Shown piece by piece: positions 8,167 through 17,217 of a stretch of DNA of 64,000 nt. Location: NCBI RefSeq assembly GCF_029633915.1, contig NZ_CP091092.1:2374127-2438126 (forward strand), given 5' to 3'. The stretch's first letter is position 1, and every line of letters starts with the position of its first letter. The notes under the pieces are model-generated. The model was not told where the DNA came from, searched no databases, and saw nothing but the letters and a program-made list of their open reading frames with translations. The position numbers and the translations under genes are program-made. Origin of the DNA: Methanomicrobium antiquum. Its GTDB lineage: Archaea; Halobacteriota; Methanomicrobia; Methanomicrobiales; Methanomicrobiaceae.

Positions 8167-9318
8167 ATGAAGATTGCATTTGTCTATGACGTCATATATC
8201 CTTATGTCAAGGGAGGCGCTGAAAAAAGAATTTATGAGCTTTCGCTCTCTCTTGTAAAAAGCGGTCATGAAGTTCATATTTTCGGCATGAAATACTGGGA
8301 TGGCTCTTCTGTTATTGAAAAAGAAGGTGTAATTTATCATGGCGTCTGCAGGCCAAAAGAACTCTATGTGAAGGGTAGAAGATCTTTTTTCCAGGCTGTA
8401 TATTTTTCAGTATTTCTTTTTTTCCCGCTTTTAAGGGAAAAATTTGACATAATCGACTGCCAGGCGTTTCCTTATTTTCCTGTATTTACATCGCTTTTGG
8501 TATCAGTACTTAAAAAAACCCCGCTGGTTGTTACATGGCATGAATTCTGGGGAGATTACTGGTATGAATATATTGGTTTTTCAGGCGTTTTTGGAAAATT
8601 CACAGAGAGGATTTGTGCAGTCCTTTCAAAAAATCAAATCGCAGTTTCAGATTTGACTGCTGACAGATTAAAGAAGAGAAATTGTCTTTTGCATAATTCT
8701 CACCAACATGTATGCGTTGTTCCAAACGGAGTTAATAAAATCAGGATTTCAGACGTTATGCCATCAGCGGAAAGTTGTGACATATTGTTTGCAGGCCGTC
8801 TTATCGCTTCGAAAAACGTTGATCTAATTTTACGATCGCTTGTTTTAGTAAAAAATAAACTGCCGTTTGTAAAGGCAGTAATTATAGGAGACGGGCCGGA
8901 GATAAATTCTCTAAAGAGTCTTTCTGCAAAGCTGGATATTTCAGAAAATGTTTCATTTAAAGGCTTTTTAGAGGACGAATTATTAGTTTTTTCTGCTATG
9001 AAGTCAGCGAAAGTCTTTGTTCTTCCATCGACAAGAGAGGGTTTTGGGATTGTTGCAATAGAAGCGATGGCCTGTGGAATTTCAGTTGTTACTGTAAGAA
9101 GCAATTCAAACGCCGCTGCATCTCTAATAAAAGACGGAGAAGACGGAATAATAACAGACCCTGACCCGGAGAGTTTTGCTGATGGGATACTTACTGCAAT
9201 TTTAAATGAAGATCAGATGGGTGATAAAGCGCTTACGGCGGCAAACCGCTATGATGTTTCTGAGATTTCAAAAGAGATTGTTTTTTATTATGAGAAAGTC
9301 TTGAAAAGTTCAGGTTGA
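8167..9318 (+). CDS. Family 4 glycosyltransferase
   Basis: A 383-residue GT-B fold protein. The N-terminal half has the acceptor-side Rossmann domain with the KGGAEKRIYELSLSL motif (about 16-30). The C-terminal half has the GT4 donor site: ILFAGRLIASKNVDLIL (about 214-230) and an E-x7-E motif in TREGFGIVAIEAMACG (about 287-302). It would transfer a sugar from a nucleotide sugar to a growing surface glycan on the cytoplasmic face. A TATA-like GTGTATAAGT lies at 8141-8150 and AGGA 4 bases before the ATG. It opens the polysaccharide cluster. Confidence 0.88.
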   Translation: MKIAFVYDVIYPYVKGGAEKRIYELSLSLVKSGHEVHIFGMKYWDGSSVIEKEGVIYHGVCRPKELYVKGRRSFFQAVYFSVFLFFPLLREKFDIIDCQAFPYFPVFTSLLVSVLKKTPLVVTWHEFWGDYWYEYIGFSGVFGKFTERICAVLSKNQIAVSDLTADRLKKRNCLLHNSHQHVCVVPNGVNKIRISDVMPSAESCDILFAGRLIASKNVDLILRSLVLVKNKLPFVKAVIIGDGPEINSLKSLSAKLDISENVSFKGFLEDELLVFSAMKSAKVFVLPSTREGFGIVAIEAMACGISVVTVRSNSNAAASLIKDGEDGIITDPDPESFADGILTAILNEDQMGDKALTAANRYDVSEISKEIVFYYEKVLKSSG

Positions 9319-9857
9319 ACAATTACTTCATTTGATAGATATAACTCCGAATTCAATTCCAGAATATTCATTATTTTGAATATTAAATTCACTTTGTGCT
9401 AAAATCTCCTATGAGTCATACGTAGTATCGCCTGTAACTCAAACATCATTCCCACCTGCTGAGAATACCCGCGAGGGTATTCTTGAAGCAGACTATCACT
9501 ATGGCGCAAGCCCTGAGGTCAGGGCGTGTTCGCGAAGCGAACTGCGCAAAGGTTTTGCCAATAGAGGGAAAAAGGGGTATAGGGCATAATATTTCACTAA
9601 AAAAATTATATTGATATTGTCCTCATATCCATATATTTTAGATTCTCTATACAGGACATTTAGACTGTCCAATGTTAACGGTCAAGGTATACAAAATGAG
9701 TGTTCGTACTGTTCTAAGTTGGGTGTAATATACAGTAATGAGTAAAGGCATTTATTACTCATAAATTAAAAAATAATAATTTAGTTTACCTTATACCAAA
9801 TACAAAAATAGCTCTGGAAAACGAAACCCTGTGTCTTATGTATTTTAGGGGGAATTT
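9319..9857. other. Intergenic region before the broken reductase gene
   Basis: There is no gene in this stretch. It holds the GC-rich structured segment described at 9456-9547 and a perfect 8-bp inverted repeat ATGAGTAA/TTACTCAT at 9738-9762 (9-base loop). AT content is high outside the structured segment. Confidence 0.55.
9456..9547. ncRNA. Candidate structured RNA or structured repeat
   Basis: A GC-rich island in AT-rich DNA that folds into three hairpins. First: CTGCT-GAGAATACCC (9456-9470), GNRA-type loop GCGA, GGGTATTCTT-(GA)-AGCAG (9475-9491). Then a GCGCA/TGCGC stem (9504-9508 with 9543-9547) encloses two hairpins: GCCCTGA/TCAGGGC (9510-9525) and GTTCGC-GAA-GCGAAC (9528-9542). The strand is undecided because stems read either way, although the GCGA loop favours plus. 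It may be a small RNA or the body of a mobile repeat. Confidence 0.45.
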
Positions 9858-10187
9858 ATGAAGAAGATATTAATTACCGGAATCAGCGGATTTGTTGGCG
9901 GATATTTTGTTGATTATGTCAAAAAAACTCACTGCAATCTTGAAATATGTGGAATCAGCAGAAATCTGCCGGACTGGGATTTTGTAGATGCAGGAGCTTC
10001 TAGTATCACTCATTATAAGGCAGATTTAAATGATCTGAATCTTATAAAAAAAATAATAGAAGAGACTGAACCTGATTATATTCTTCACCTTGCAGCGCAG
10101 AGTTCGGTTGCAGAAAGCTGGAAGACCCCTGTTGATTCGTTTTTGAATAACACCAATATTTTTCTGAATATAATTGAGAGAATTTCG
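9858..10187 (+). pseudogene. GDP-4-keto-6-deoxymannose reductase-like gene, 5' fragment
   Basis: About 110 residues of an extended-SDR nucleotide-sugar reductase: the NAD(P)-binding glycine motif GISGFVGG at the start, then DYILHLAAQSSVAESWK and FLNNTNIFLNIIE, as in Rmd-type GDP-4-dehydro-6-deoxymannose reductases. The match stops where an IS5-family element begins. The remaining part of the same protein is found after the element (11316-11961). With gmd directly downstream, the intact gene would have made a GDP-6-deoxyhexose such as GDP-D-rhamnose. Confidence 0.8.
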
Positions 10188-11315
10188 AAAAACCCCCCAC
10201 TTACCGATAGTACTTTATAGTCGCCGATCTCTGAATTATTATGAGTAACTTTGCTAATTTTGCTTTTAAAGATGAATATGCGCGGATTGTCTCAAAAGGA
10301 GATAAGTTAGGTGAAGTTGAAAAAATAATTGACTGGGAATGTTTTAGACCAATCCTGTACCCTTTATTCCTGAACAAAACAGGACTTGGTGGAAGGCCCA
10401 ACTACGACGAAATATTGATGCTCAAATTGCTTCTTTTGCAACAATGGTATAGCCTTTCAGATCCCGAATTGGAAAGACAAGCCAACGATAGAATCTCTTT
10501 TCGAAACTTTCTGAACTACCCATTAAAAATTCCAGATCACTCGACAATTTGGTTTTTTAGAGAGAGATTAGTAACAGCTGAGATCTCAGATAAAATCTGG
10601 AACGAATTACAGAGACAGATTGAAGAAAAGGGAATATCAATTACTCGCGGAGTTATCCAGGATGCTTCATTTATTACGTCAGATCCAGGTCATGCCAAGA
10701 AAGATAAACCACGAGGAGAGGAAGCCCAAACAAGAAGGTCAAAAGATGGAAAATGGAGTAAAAAGGGAAATAAATCATATTTTGGCTATAAAATTCACAC
10801 TCTGATTGATAAGGAATATCTAATGATTCGTCGATTTACTACAACTCCTGCTAATGTTCATGATAGTAAAATCGATCTTTCAAAAAAGGGTGAGACAGTG
10901 TACCGCGATAAGGGATATTTTGGGGTTAAGCCAAAGGCTTCAATGGATAAAACTATGAAAAGGGCAACAAGAAACAACCCATTGAAAGAGAAAGACAATC
11001 GGAGAAACAGGGCAATATCCCGAACTAGGTCTTTGGTTGAATTACCTTATGCAGTGATTAAGCGTACTTTCCATGGAGGTCATGTTTTGCAAACAACGGC
11101 CAAAAGGGTACATGTCAAGAATTTATTTTCGTGTTTGGCTTACAATTTGTATCGACTAAAAGGATTGCAACAATGATGAGCCTCTAGCTGTAGCTATAGA
11201 AAAATATTACAAAAAATGACCAGATTGAGAAAATTTTAGATTGAATTTTGTATTTTGTAGATCATTCCATCCATTTACAAACATTATTGGGAAAATGTAG
11301 GGATTTTAGTTATCC
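10188..11315 (+). mobile_element. IS5-family insertion sequence
   Basis: An insertion of about 1.13 kb carrying one complete transposase and splitting a nucleotide-sugar reductase gene. Likely ends are imperfect inverted repeats: the left end begins near AAAAACCCCCCACTTACCG (about 10188) and the right end reads, on the opposite strand, TAAAATCCCTACATTTTCCC (about 11296-11315). The exact ends and target duplication could not be fixed by eye. Preserved reading frames and a full-length transposase suggest a recent insertion. Confidence 0.7.
10241..11176 (+). CDS. IS5-family transposase
   Basis: A 311-residue DDE transposase. The N-terminal domain has the DUF772 pattern (GLGGRPNYDEILMLKLLLLQ, about 48-67, followed by LSDPELERQANDRISFRNFL). 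The catalytic core shows IQDASFITSDPG (first Asp, about 138-149), TVYRDKGYFG (second Asp, about 219-228) and RSLVELPYAVIKRTF (catalytic Glu, about 265-279). It is full length with no frameshift, so the element may still be active. It is the only complete insertion sequence in the window. Confidence 0.9.
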   Translation: MSNFANFAFKDEYARIVSKGDKLGEVEKIIDWECFRPILYPLFLNKTGLGGRPNYDEILMLKLLLLQQWYSLSDPELERQANDRISFRNFLNYPLKIPDHSTIWFFRERLVTAEISDKIWNELQRQIEEKGISITRGVIQDASFITSDPGHAKKDKPRGEEAQTRRSKDGKWSKKGNKSYFGYKIHTLIDKEYLMIRRFTTTPANVHDSKIDLSKKGETVYRDKGYFGVKPKASMDKTMKRATRNNPLKEKDNRRNRAISRTRSLVELPYAVIKRTFHGGHVLQTTAKRVHVKNLFSCLAYNLYRLKGLQQ

Positions 11316-11961
11316 TCTTGATACTGTGAGGAGAATTGACAAGGGCACAAGAGTTTTATCTGTTGGGTCATCCGAGCAGTACGGAATTGTTAAAAATAGT
11401 GATCTGCCATTAAAAGAGACAAAACAGCAGAATCCACAGAATCCATACGCGGTTGCAAGAGTCTCACAGGAGCTTTTGGCAGGAATTTATGCAGAAGGAT
11501 ACGGACTTGACATCTGCTGTACACGCTCATTTAACCACTGCGGGGCAGGGCAGAAGGATAAGTTTGTTATAAGTTCGATTGTAAAGCAGTTCGCAATGAT
11601 TTCAAAGGGTCTGCAGGAGCCTGTTTTACACATCGGAAACGGCTCAATTATCCGTGACTTTTTAGATGCCCGTGATGTATGTGTTGCATACGGACTTCTC
11701 TTAAAAAGCGGAAGAAGAGGTGAAGTCTATAACATATGCAGTGGCACCGGCAGATCGATTCTTGAAATTATTGAGATTTTATCCGGGATGTATAATATCC
11801 CGGTTGAAGTCCGCCAGGAAAGCTCACAGATTCGACCGATTGACAACCCTATGATTGTCGGAGATTATTCAAAAATAAATAGTGAAACCGGATGGGAGCC
11901 GAAAATCTCATTTGAAAAGAGTCTGTCTTCAATATATGAATACTGGATGAAGCACATATAA
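11316..11961 (+). pseudogene. GDP-4-keto-6-deoxymannose reductase-like gene, 3' fragment
   Basis: About 210 residues continuing the reductase broken by the insertion: RIDKGTRVLSVGSSEQYG (the catalytic Ser region), the YxxxK pair in NPYAVARVSQE (here Y-A-V-A-R, so the usual Lys is Arg), RSFNHCGAGQ (substrate side) and a C-terminal GWEPKISFEKSL segment typical of GDP-sugar epimerases/reductases. An open frame extends upstream to 11248, but its first ~22 residues come from the end of the IS element. The 3' part lacks its own ribosome site, so it is probably not expressed as a working enzyme. Confidence 0.78.
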
Positions 11962-12048
11962 GTTTTAAAAATAGTTTTGATAGATAAGGTTCAATTTATT
12001 TGTAATCAAAAAACTTAATGTTTTTTTGGAATTTAAGGGAATAATATT

Positions 12049-13101
12049 ATGACACAACAGAAAAAAGCGTTAATAACCGGCCTTACAGGCCAGGACGGCT
12101 CATATCTTGCAGAGCTTCTTTTGCATAAAGGCTATGAGGTGCACGGTCTTATAAGACGTGCATCGACCTTTAACACATCAAGAATTGACCACATCTATGT
12201 TGATCCGCATAACCCTAATGCACAGATGTACCTTCACTACGGAGACCTTGCTGACTCTGAACAGATTAACAATATAATATATAATGTAGCGCCTGATGAG
12301 GTCTATCACCTGGGCGCCCAGAGTCATGTAAGGGTCAGTTTTGATATCCCTGAGTATACCGGCAATGTAACCGGCCTTGGAACAACCCGCATCCTTGAAG
12401 CGATAAGAAGAAGCAGAAAGGATATCAGATTTTACCAGGCATCGTCCAGTGAGATGTTTGGTGGTGCAACCCCTCCGCAGGATGAGGAGACACAGTTTGT
12501 TCCAAGAAGTCCTTATGCATGTGCAAAAGTGTATTCATACTGGATGGCAAAAAATTACCGCGAGGGGTATAACATGTTTGCCTCAAACGGTATTTTGTTT
12601 AATCACGAGTCGCCGCGACGGGGAGAGACATTTGTTACAAGAAAGATTACAAGGGGTATTGCATCTATTCTTGCCGGGAAAGAAAAGTATCTTTATCTTG
12701 GAAATCTTGAGGCAAAACGCGACTGGGGATTTTCACCTGAGTACGTTGAGGCTATGTGGATGATTCTTCAGGCAGACAAACCTGATGATTTTGTTATCGG
12801 AACAGGAGAGACTCACTCAATTAATGATTTCTTAGACGAAGCCTTCTCCTATGTCGGCTTAAATATTGAGGACCATGTAAGAATCGACCAGAAATACTTC
12901 CGCCCGACTGAGGTTGATGCTTTAATGGCAAACCCTGATAAATCCGAGAAAGTTTTGGGATGGAAAGCCAAAGTTACTTTTGAGGATCTTGTAAAGATAA
13001 TGATGGACTCTGATATGCGTGCTGCAGGTCTTGAGGTCCCGGGCGAAGGTGATGAGATAATTAGTAAAAAGTTTGGCGAGAAGTGGTGGAAGAAGGACTG
13101 A
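12049..13101 (+). CDS. gmd: GDP-mannose 4,6-dehydratase
   Basis: A 350-residue enzyme that converts GDP-D-mannose to GDP-4-dehydro-6-deoxy-D-mannose. It has the NADP-binding motif [12 protein letters not shown] (about 11-22), [15 protein letters not shown] (cofactor arginine region), a catalytic SSSEMFG near residue 130 and YACAK (about 160). The [20 protein letters not shown] segment is diagnostic for Gmd. Length and motifs match the family closely. Its product can go to GDP-L-fucose through fcl at 22018; the alternative reductase just upstream is broken by an insertion sequence. Confidence 0.95.
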   Translation: MTQQKKALITGLTGQDGSYLAELLLHKGYEVHGLIRRASTFNTSRIDHIYVDPHNPNAQMYLHYGDLADSEQINNIIYNVAPDEVYHLGAQSHVRVSFDIPEYTGNVTGLGTTRILEAIRRSRKDIRFYQASSSEMFGGATPPQDEETQFVPRSPYACAKVYSYWMAKNYREGYNMFASNGILFNHESPRRGETFVTRKITRGIASILAGKEKYLYLGNLEAKRDWGFSPEYVEAMWMILQADKPDDFVIGTGETHSINDFLDEAFSYVGLNIEDHVRIDQKYFRPTEVDALMANPDKSEKVLGWKAKVTFEDLVKIMMDSDMRAAGLEVPGEGDEIISKKFGEKWWKKD

Positions 13102-13124
13102 TAGGGGATTTTGGTGAGAAATCC

Positions 13125-14195
13125 TTGAAAACTGCTATTTTTCATGATTATTTTGGTGCAATCGGCGGCGGCGAAAAGGTTGTATTAGAGATGGCAGGGA
13201 TTTTAAATGCCGATATTATTACAACTGATACTGATGCCGCAGGAAAAATTGACAGCAGTGTAAATATCATAAGTCTTGGAAGCACTATTAAATACCCTCC
13301 ATTGAAGCAGATCTCGGCTTCGATAAAATTTTTTAACTGCGATTTTTCAAAAGATTACGATTTTTTTATTTTTACAGGCAACTGGAGTCATTACGCAGCC
13401 CGCAGGCACCACCCCAATATGTGGTACTGTTACACACCGGTAAGGGCATTTTATGATTTATACCAGACTTTTTTAAACCGGCAAAATTTTATTACCAGAC
13501 AGGTGTTTAGAATCTGGGTTTTAATCAACAGATATTTTGACAAACGTTCTGTTGAAAAGATTGATAATATTGTAACAATCTCAAAAAATACGCAAGGGAG
13601 GGTTTTGAAATATCACGGAAGAGAGTCTGAATTAATTTATCCTCCCGTAGATGTCTCCAAATATTCGTGCAAAAATTATGGTGATTTCTGGCTTTCTGTG
13701 AATCGTATTTATCCTGAGAAGCGGATTGAACTTCAGATTGAGGCATTTAGAAATCTGCCTGATGAGAAACTGGTAATTGTCGGCAGCTATGCAAAAGGTG
13801 ATCACGCTTCAGTCTATGCTGAGAAAATTTCTGAAAATCTGCCTGAAAATGTGGAAATTATCGGAGAGGTAACCGGTGAGAAGCTGTTAAATCTTTATTC
13901 ACACTGCAGAGGATTTATTGCAACAGCAATTGATGAAGACTATGGTCTGACACCTGTTGAGGCGATGGCTTCCGGAAAGGCAGTTGTCGCTGTAAATGAA
14001 GGCGGATTTAGGGAAACTGTTATTGATGGAAAAACCGGGTTTTTAGTCGATGCTGATGTGGAATCGATTGTAAAGGCTGTTGAAAAGATATCTGAATCGC
14101 CTGAAATTTATCATGATGAGTGTATTGAAAGGGCAGAGCTTTTCTCCCTTGAGAGATTTAAAAAAGGCATAAAAGAGGCGGTTGTTAACCGATAA
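13125..14195 (+). CDS. Family 4 glycosyltransferase
   Basis: A 356-residue GT-B glycosyltransferase. It starts [18 protein letters not shown], a conserved opening of this subgroup. The C-terminal donor domain has [18 protein letters not shown] (about 187-204) and the E-x7-E site in [21 protein letters not shown] choose TTG 13125, with GGTGAG 6 bases upstream, over an earlier ATG at 13083 that would overlap gmd by 19 bases and add residues unlike the family. It follows gmd closely, which fits use of a GDP-deoxysugar, although the donor is not proven. Confidence 0.87.
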   Translation: MKTAIFHDYFGAIGGGEKVVLEMAGILNADIITTDTDAAGKIDSSVNIISLGSTIKYPPLKQISASIKFFNCDFSKDYDFFIFTGNWSHYAARRHHPNMWYCYTPVRAFYDLYQTFLNRQNFITRQVFRIWVLINRYFDKRSVEKIDNIVTISKNTQGRVLKYHGRESELIYPPVDVSKYSCKNYGDFWLSVNRIYPEKRIELQIEAFRNLPDEKLVIVGSYAKGDHASVYAEKISENLPENVEIIGEVTGEKLLNLYSHCRGFIATAIDEDYGLTPVEAMASGKAVVAVNEGGFRETVIDGKTGFLVDADVESIVKAVEKISESPEIYHDECIERAELFSLERFKKGIKEAVVNR

Positions 14196-14260
14196 TGTTT
14201 ATGCTTTCTATGTAAAATATTATGGATAATTATTTTTAGGTAATGAACAGGTGTGTCTGA

Positions 14261-15028
14261 GTGAATTTTAGCTTAATAATGGATTTTGCAAAACGCGATC
14301 TGACCGAGAGGTATTCAGGCTCTCTTTTAGGATTTTTATGGAATTTTATTTTCCCTCTTGCAAATATCATAGTATATACATTTATTTTTTCAAGCATTAT
14401 GGGAGCAAAGCTTCCCGGCTCTTCTGATGTTTTCAGCTACGGGATATATATCTGCGCAGGAATTTTACCATGGACTGCTTTTGCATCCATGTTTGCACGA
14501 ATTTCAACTGTTTTTCCTGACAAGCGACACATTCTTACAAAATTAAATACTAATCTTCGGTATTTTCCTCTTTATATTGTAATCTCAGAGAGTGTAATAT
14601 TTCTTGGAACAATGGCTTTGTTTTTTGTTTTTCTTCTATATACAGGCTACCAGTTCTCCTGGCTTATTCTGTTTGTTCCTGTAATCTATTTCATTCAGGT
14701 TCTTTTTGCATATTCTTTGGGATTTTTTTTGGCAAACTTCATGGTATTTTTAAAAGATCTGCGTGAGACAATCCAGGTTGTACTCCTGTTCTGGTTTTGG
14801 TTTACGCCGATTGTATATGTGTTTGACATCCTTCCTGAGTTTGCAAAAGGAGTTATAGTGTGGAATCCGATGACAGCGGTTGTAAACGGCTATCAGTCGA
14901 TTTTTGTCTATAATGAAGTGCCCGGATTTATGTTTTTGGGATATGTTCTGCTGATAAGTATTTTCATGCTTCTTTTGTCTTTTTGGGTATTCAATAAGCT
15001 TGAAAAGGACATTCGGGATTTCATGTGA
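14261..15028 (+). CDS. wzm: Polysaccharide ABC exporter, permease
   Basis: A 255-residue ABC-2 type membrane protein with about six helices and the Wzm signature LTERYSGSLLGFLWNFIFPLANI (positions about 11-33, quoted in part as SLLGFLWNFIFPL). It would form the channel that flips a completed lipid-linked polysaccharide across the membrane. It starts at GTG 14261. The ATP-binding partner follows after 12 bases, so the two are co-translated and form one transporter. This places synthesis of the glycan in the ABC-dependent class, where the chain is finished inside the cell before export. Confidence 0.9.
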   Translation: MNFSLIMDFAKRDLTERYSGSLLGFLWNFIFPLANIIVYTFIFSSIMGAKLPGSSDVFSYGIYICAGILPWTAFASMFARISTVFPDKRHILTKLNTNLRYFPLYIVISESVIFLGTMALFFVFLLYTGYQFSWLILFVPVIYFIQVLFAYSLGFFLANFMVFLKDLRETIQVVLLFWFWFTPIVYVFDILPEFAKGVIVWNPMTAVVNGYQSIFVYNEVPGFMFLGYVLLISIFMLLLSFWVFNKLEKDIRDFM

Positions 15029-15040
15029 GGTGATTTATTT

Positions 15041-16282
15041 ATGATAACTGTTAAAAATGTCAGCAAAAATTACCGGATATATCACTCTCCTGCAGACAGG
15101 TTAAAAGAGATTGTAACACGAAAGAAATACCATAAGGATTTAAAAGCGTTATCAGGCATCTCTTTTACAGTATCTGACGGGGAGACTCTTGGAATTGTCG
15201 GTGAGAACGGGGCAGGAAAGTCAACTCTTTTAAAGATTCTGCAGGGCGTAATCATTCCGGACGAGGGGGAAGTCAGCGTTACCGGAAAGGTAACCGGACT
15301 TTTGGAGCTTGGAACAGGCTTTAACAGTGAGCTTTCCGGTGTTGAAAACATCTACATGAACGGAACTATGCTTGGAATGAGCCGGGAAGAGCTTGACGCA
15401 AAAAAAGATGAAATTATTAATTTTACAGAGTTAGGGGATGCAATATACGATCCGATAAAGACGTATTCTTCCGGAATGCTGATGCGGCTTGGTTTTTCAA
15501 TCGCAATTCACGCTGACCCTGCATGTTTTTTAGTTGACGAAGCACTCTCTGTCGGGGACGCATATTTCCAGCAGAAGTGCATGAGAGCGATTCAGGCGTT
15601 TAAGGAAAAGGGCGGATCTATTATCTTTGTCTCGCATGATATGAATGCTGTGCGAACATTATGTGACAGAACTTTGTTTATTGATCACGGAAATTTGATA
15701 GATTATGGCAATACAAAAGATGTTGTTGATTTCTATCAAAATAAAATTATTAAAAAGATCCATTGTGGCAAAGCAGAATTAAATATTAAAAAAGCTGATA
15801 CTGAAAATTTAGAAGAAAGATCAGGTATGAATACGGGAGAAGTGGAACTTGTTTCTTTTAAATTTTTAAATGAAGATAATGAAGAAATTTCATCTATCGA
15901 AAGTGAAAAAAATGTGAAAATAGATTACATTATAAAAACAAAAAAAGATTTGGAAGAACCTCATTTTGGAATAATAATTCGCAACTACCTTGGCCAGACG
16001 ATATTTCAGATAGAAACCGATTCAATGGGATTAAAGCCTAATAAATTATCAGCATTTCATCTTGCTCATATTTCGTTTTTATTGAATTTTCCTTTATTTC
16101 CAGGGAAATACTCATTCTCAATTGGTATATCTAACAAAGGGAATGGTATTGGAACTTTTGAGGAATATTTATTGACTATTTATGATCTTGGAATTCTCAA
16201 TGTTGTACCAAATAGGGCATCAATATTATATTCGGGGATTTTCAATATGAAACCTAAAGTTGAACTCTGTTACTTTGAATGA
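15041..16282 (+). CDS. wzt: Polysaccharide ABC exporter, ATPase with carbohydrate-binding tail
   Basis: A 413-residue protein. The N-terminal ~240 residues form the ABC ATPase: Walker A GENGAGKST (about 54-62), signature TYSSGMLMRLG and Walker B CFLVDEAL (about 164-171). The C-terminal ~160 residues form a beta-rich domain like the Wzt C-terminal domain (VELVSFKFLNEDNEEI, then strands ending in LLTIYDLGIL). In bacteria this tail binds the terminal modification of the glycan and licenses its export. GAGGTGA lies 7 bases before the ATG. From about 15720, where the tail begins, the DNA becomes clearly more AT-rich than the ATPase part. Confidence 0.9.
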   Translation: MITVKNVSKNYRIYHSPADRLKEIVTRKKYHKDLKALSGISFTVSDGETLGIVGENGAGKSTLLKILQGVIIPDEGEVSVTGKVTGLLELGTGFNSELSGVENIYMNGTMLGMSREELDAKKDEIINFTELGDAIYDPIKTYSSGMLMRLGFSIAIHADPACFLVDEALSVGDAYFQQKCMRAIQAFKEKGGSIIFVSHDMNAVRTLCDRTLFIDHGNLIDYGNTKDVVDFYQNKIIKKIHCGKAELNIKKADTENLEERSGMNTGEVELVSFKFLNEDNEEISSIESEKNVKIDYIIKTKKDLEEPHFGIIIRNYLGQTIFQIETDSMGLKPNKLSAFHLAHISFLLNFPLFPGKYSFSIGISNKGNGIGTFEEYLLTIYDLGILNVVPNRASILYSGIFNMKPKVELCYFE

Positions 16283-16423
16283 TTCTTTGTGATTGGTATG
16301 ATAATAAAAAAAAAATTAAAGTTTTGATAAATCTTTACTGGGAAGATAATAAGGGGACATAATTATTTTACAAAGTAGATCAAAACTTTAAAAGACAGAC
16401 GAATTACTATTCGAGATTCGAAT

Positions 16424-17185
16424 ATGAGACTTTTTCGTTTAAAGAATGTGGAGGGAATCAGCATTAATTCTAATAAAAACATTATCCACTCATTTTCAAG
16501 GCCTTTGACCTCCTATGGAGTTGGAGATTCCGAGCGATGCATTGAAATTCCATGGGCAATATCTCAATACAAAAATGAAAAGGTTGTATTAGATATTGGA
16601 TACGCACATGCTGAGGAAAGATATTTAAAAAAATTACTTGATTTACATATACCCGAACTTCATGGACTTGATATTGTTGATAAAAATATAGATGGAATTA
16701 TTTCGCATGTTAGTGATATTAGAAAAACAGAATTCTTTGATGATTTTTTTGATTTAGTTTTTTGTATTTCAACAATAGAACATGTTGGAAAAGATAATAA
16801 AATATATACTGGAATTATTAGTAATCAGGAAAAATGTGGAGATATTCAGGCCTTAAGAGAGATATATCGGATTACTAAACCTGGAGGGAAAGTAGTCATA
16901 ACTGTACCATATGGTAAATTTCATGATTATGGTTGGTTTATTCATTATGATAAAGAAAAATTACATGCATTAACCCATTCCTCTCCATGGCAAAAAAGTG
17001 CTGAGAGTTATTATCTCTATAATAATGGATGGTTTAATTGCGGAGATAAAGATCTTGAATCCATATTGTACAAAGATAATGGAGCTCCTGCAGCAGCAGG
17101 ACTTGCATGTATAGTATTAATTAAGCCCAGTTTAAAAAGGAATATATTTTCGTTAATTTCCCGTTTAGGATTAAAAATTAAATAA
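16424..17185 (+). CDS. SAM-dependent methyltransferase (class I)
   Basis: A 253-residue protein with a Rossmann methyltransferase core: VVLDIGYAHAEERY (motif I region, about 54-67), LHGLDIVD (acidic loop), FDLVFCISTIEHVG (about 109-122) and ITKPGGKVVITVPYG. It lies between the exporter and the coiled-coil methyltransferase, so it probably methylates a sugar in the same glycan. The DNA is very AT-rich, like its neighbours to 18.2 kb. No ribosome site is clear before the ATG. Similar proteins are often annotated only as SAM methyltransferases; the target is unknown. Confidence 0.8.
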   Translation: MRLFRLKNVEGISINSNKNIIHSFSRPLTSYGVGDSERCIEIPWAISQYKNEKVVLDIGYAHAEERYLKKLLDLHIPELHGLDIVDKNIDGIISHVSDIRKTEFFDDFFDLVFCISTIEHVGKDNKIYTGIISNQEKCGDIQALREIYRITKPGGKVVITVPYGKFHDYGWFIHYDKEKLHALTHSSPWQKSAESYYLYNNGWFNCGDKDLESILYKDNGAPAAAGLACIVLIKPSLKRNIFSLISRLGLKIK

Positions 17186-17217
17186 GAAGAAAAATATTGA
17201 TAATAAAAAGGATTTTT

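Noticed and set aside
10241..11315. Exact terminal repeats and target duplication of the IS5 element
   Set aside because: Several candidate ends (for example GAGAATT on both sides at 10178 and 11329) give conflicting reconstructions of the interrupted gene, so no exact boundary is claimed.
11248..11315. ATG 11248 as the true start of a separate epimerase gene
   Set aside because: The first ~22 residues come from the insertion sequence end and do not belong to the SDR fold, which lacks its cofactor-binding half here.
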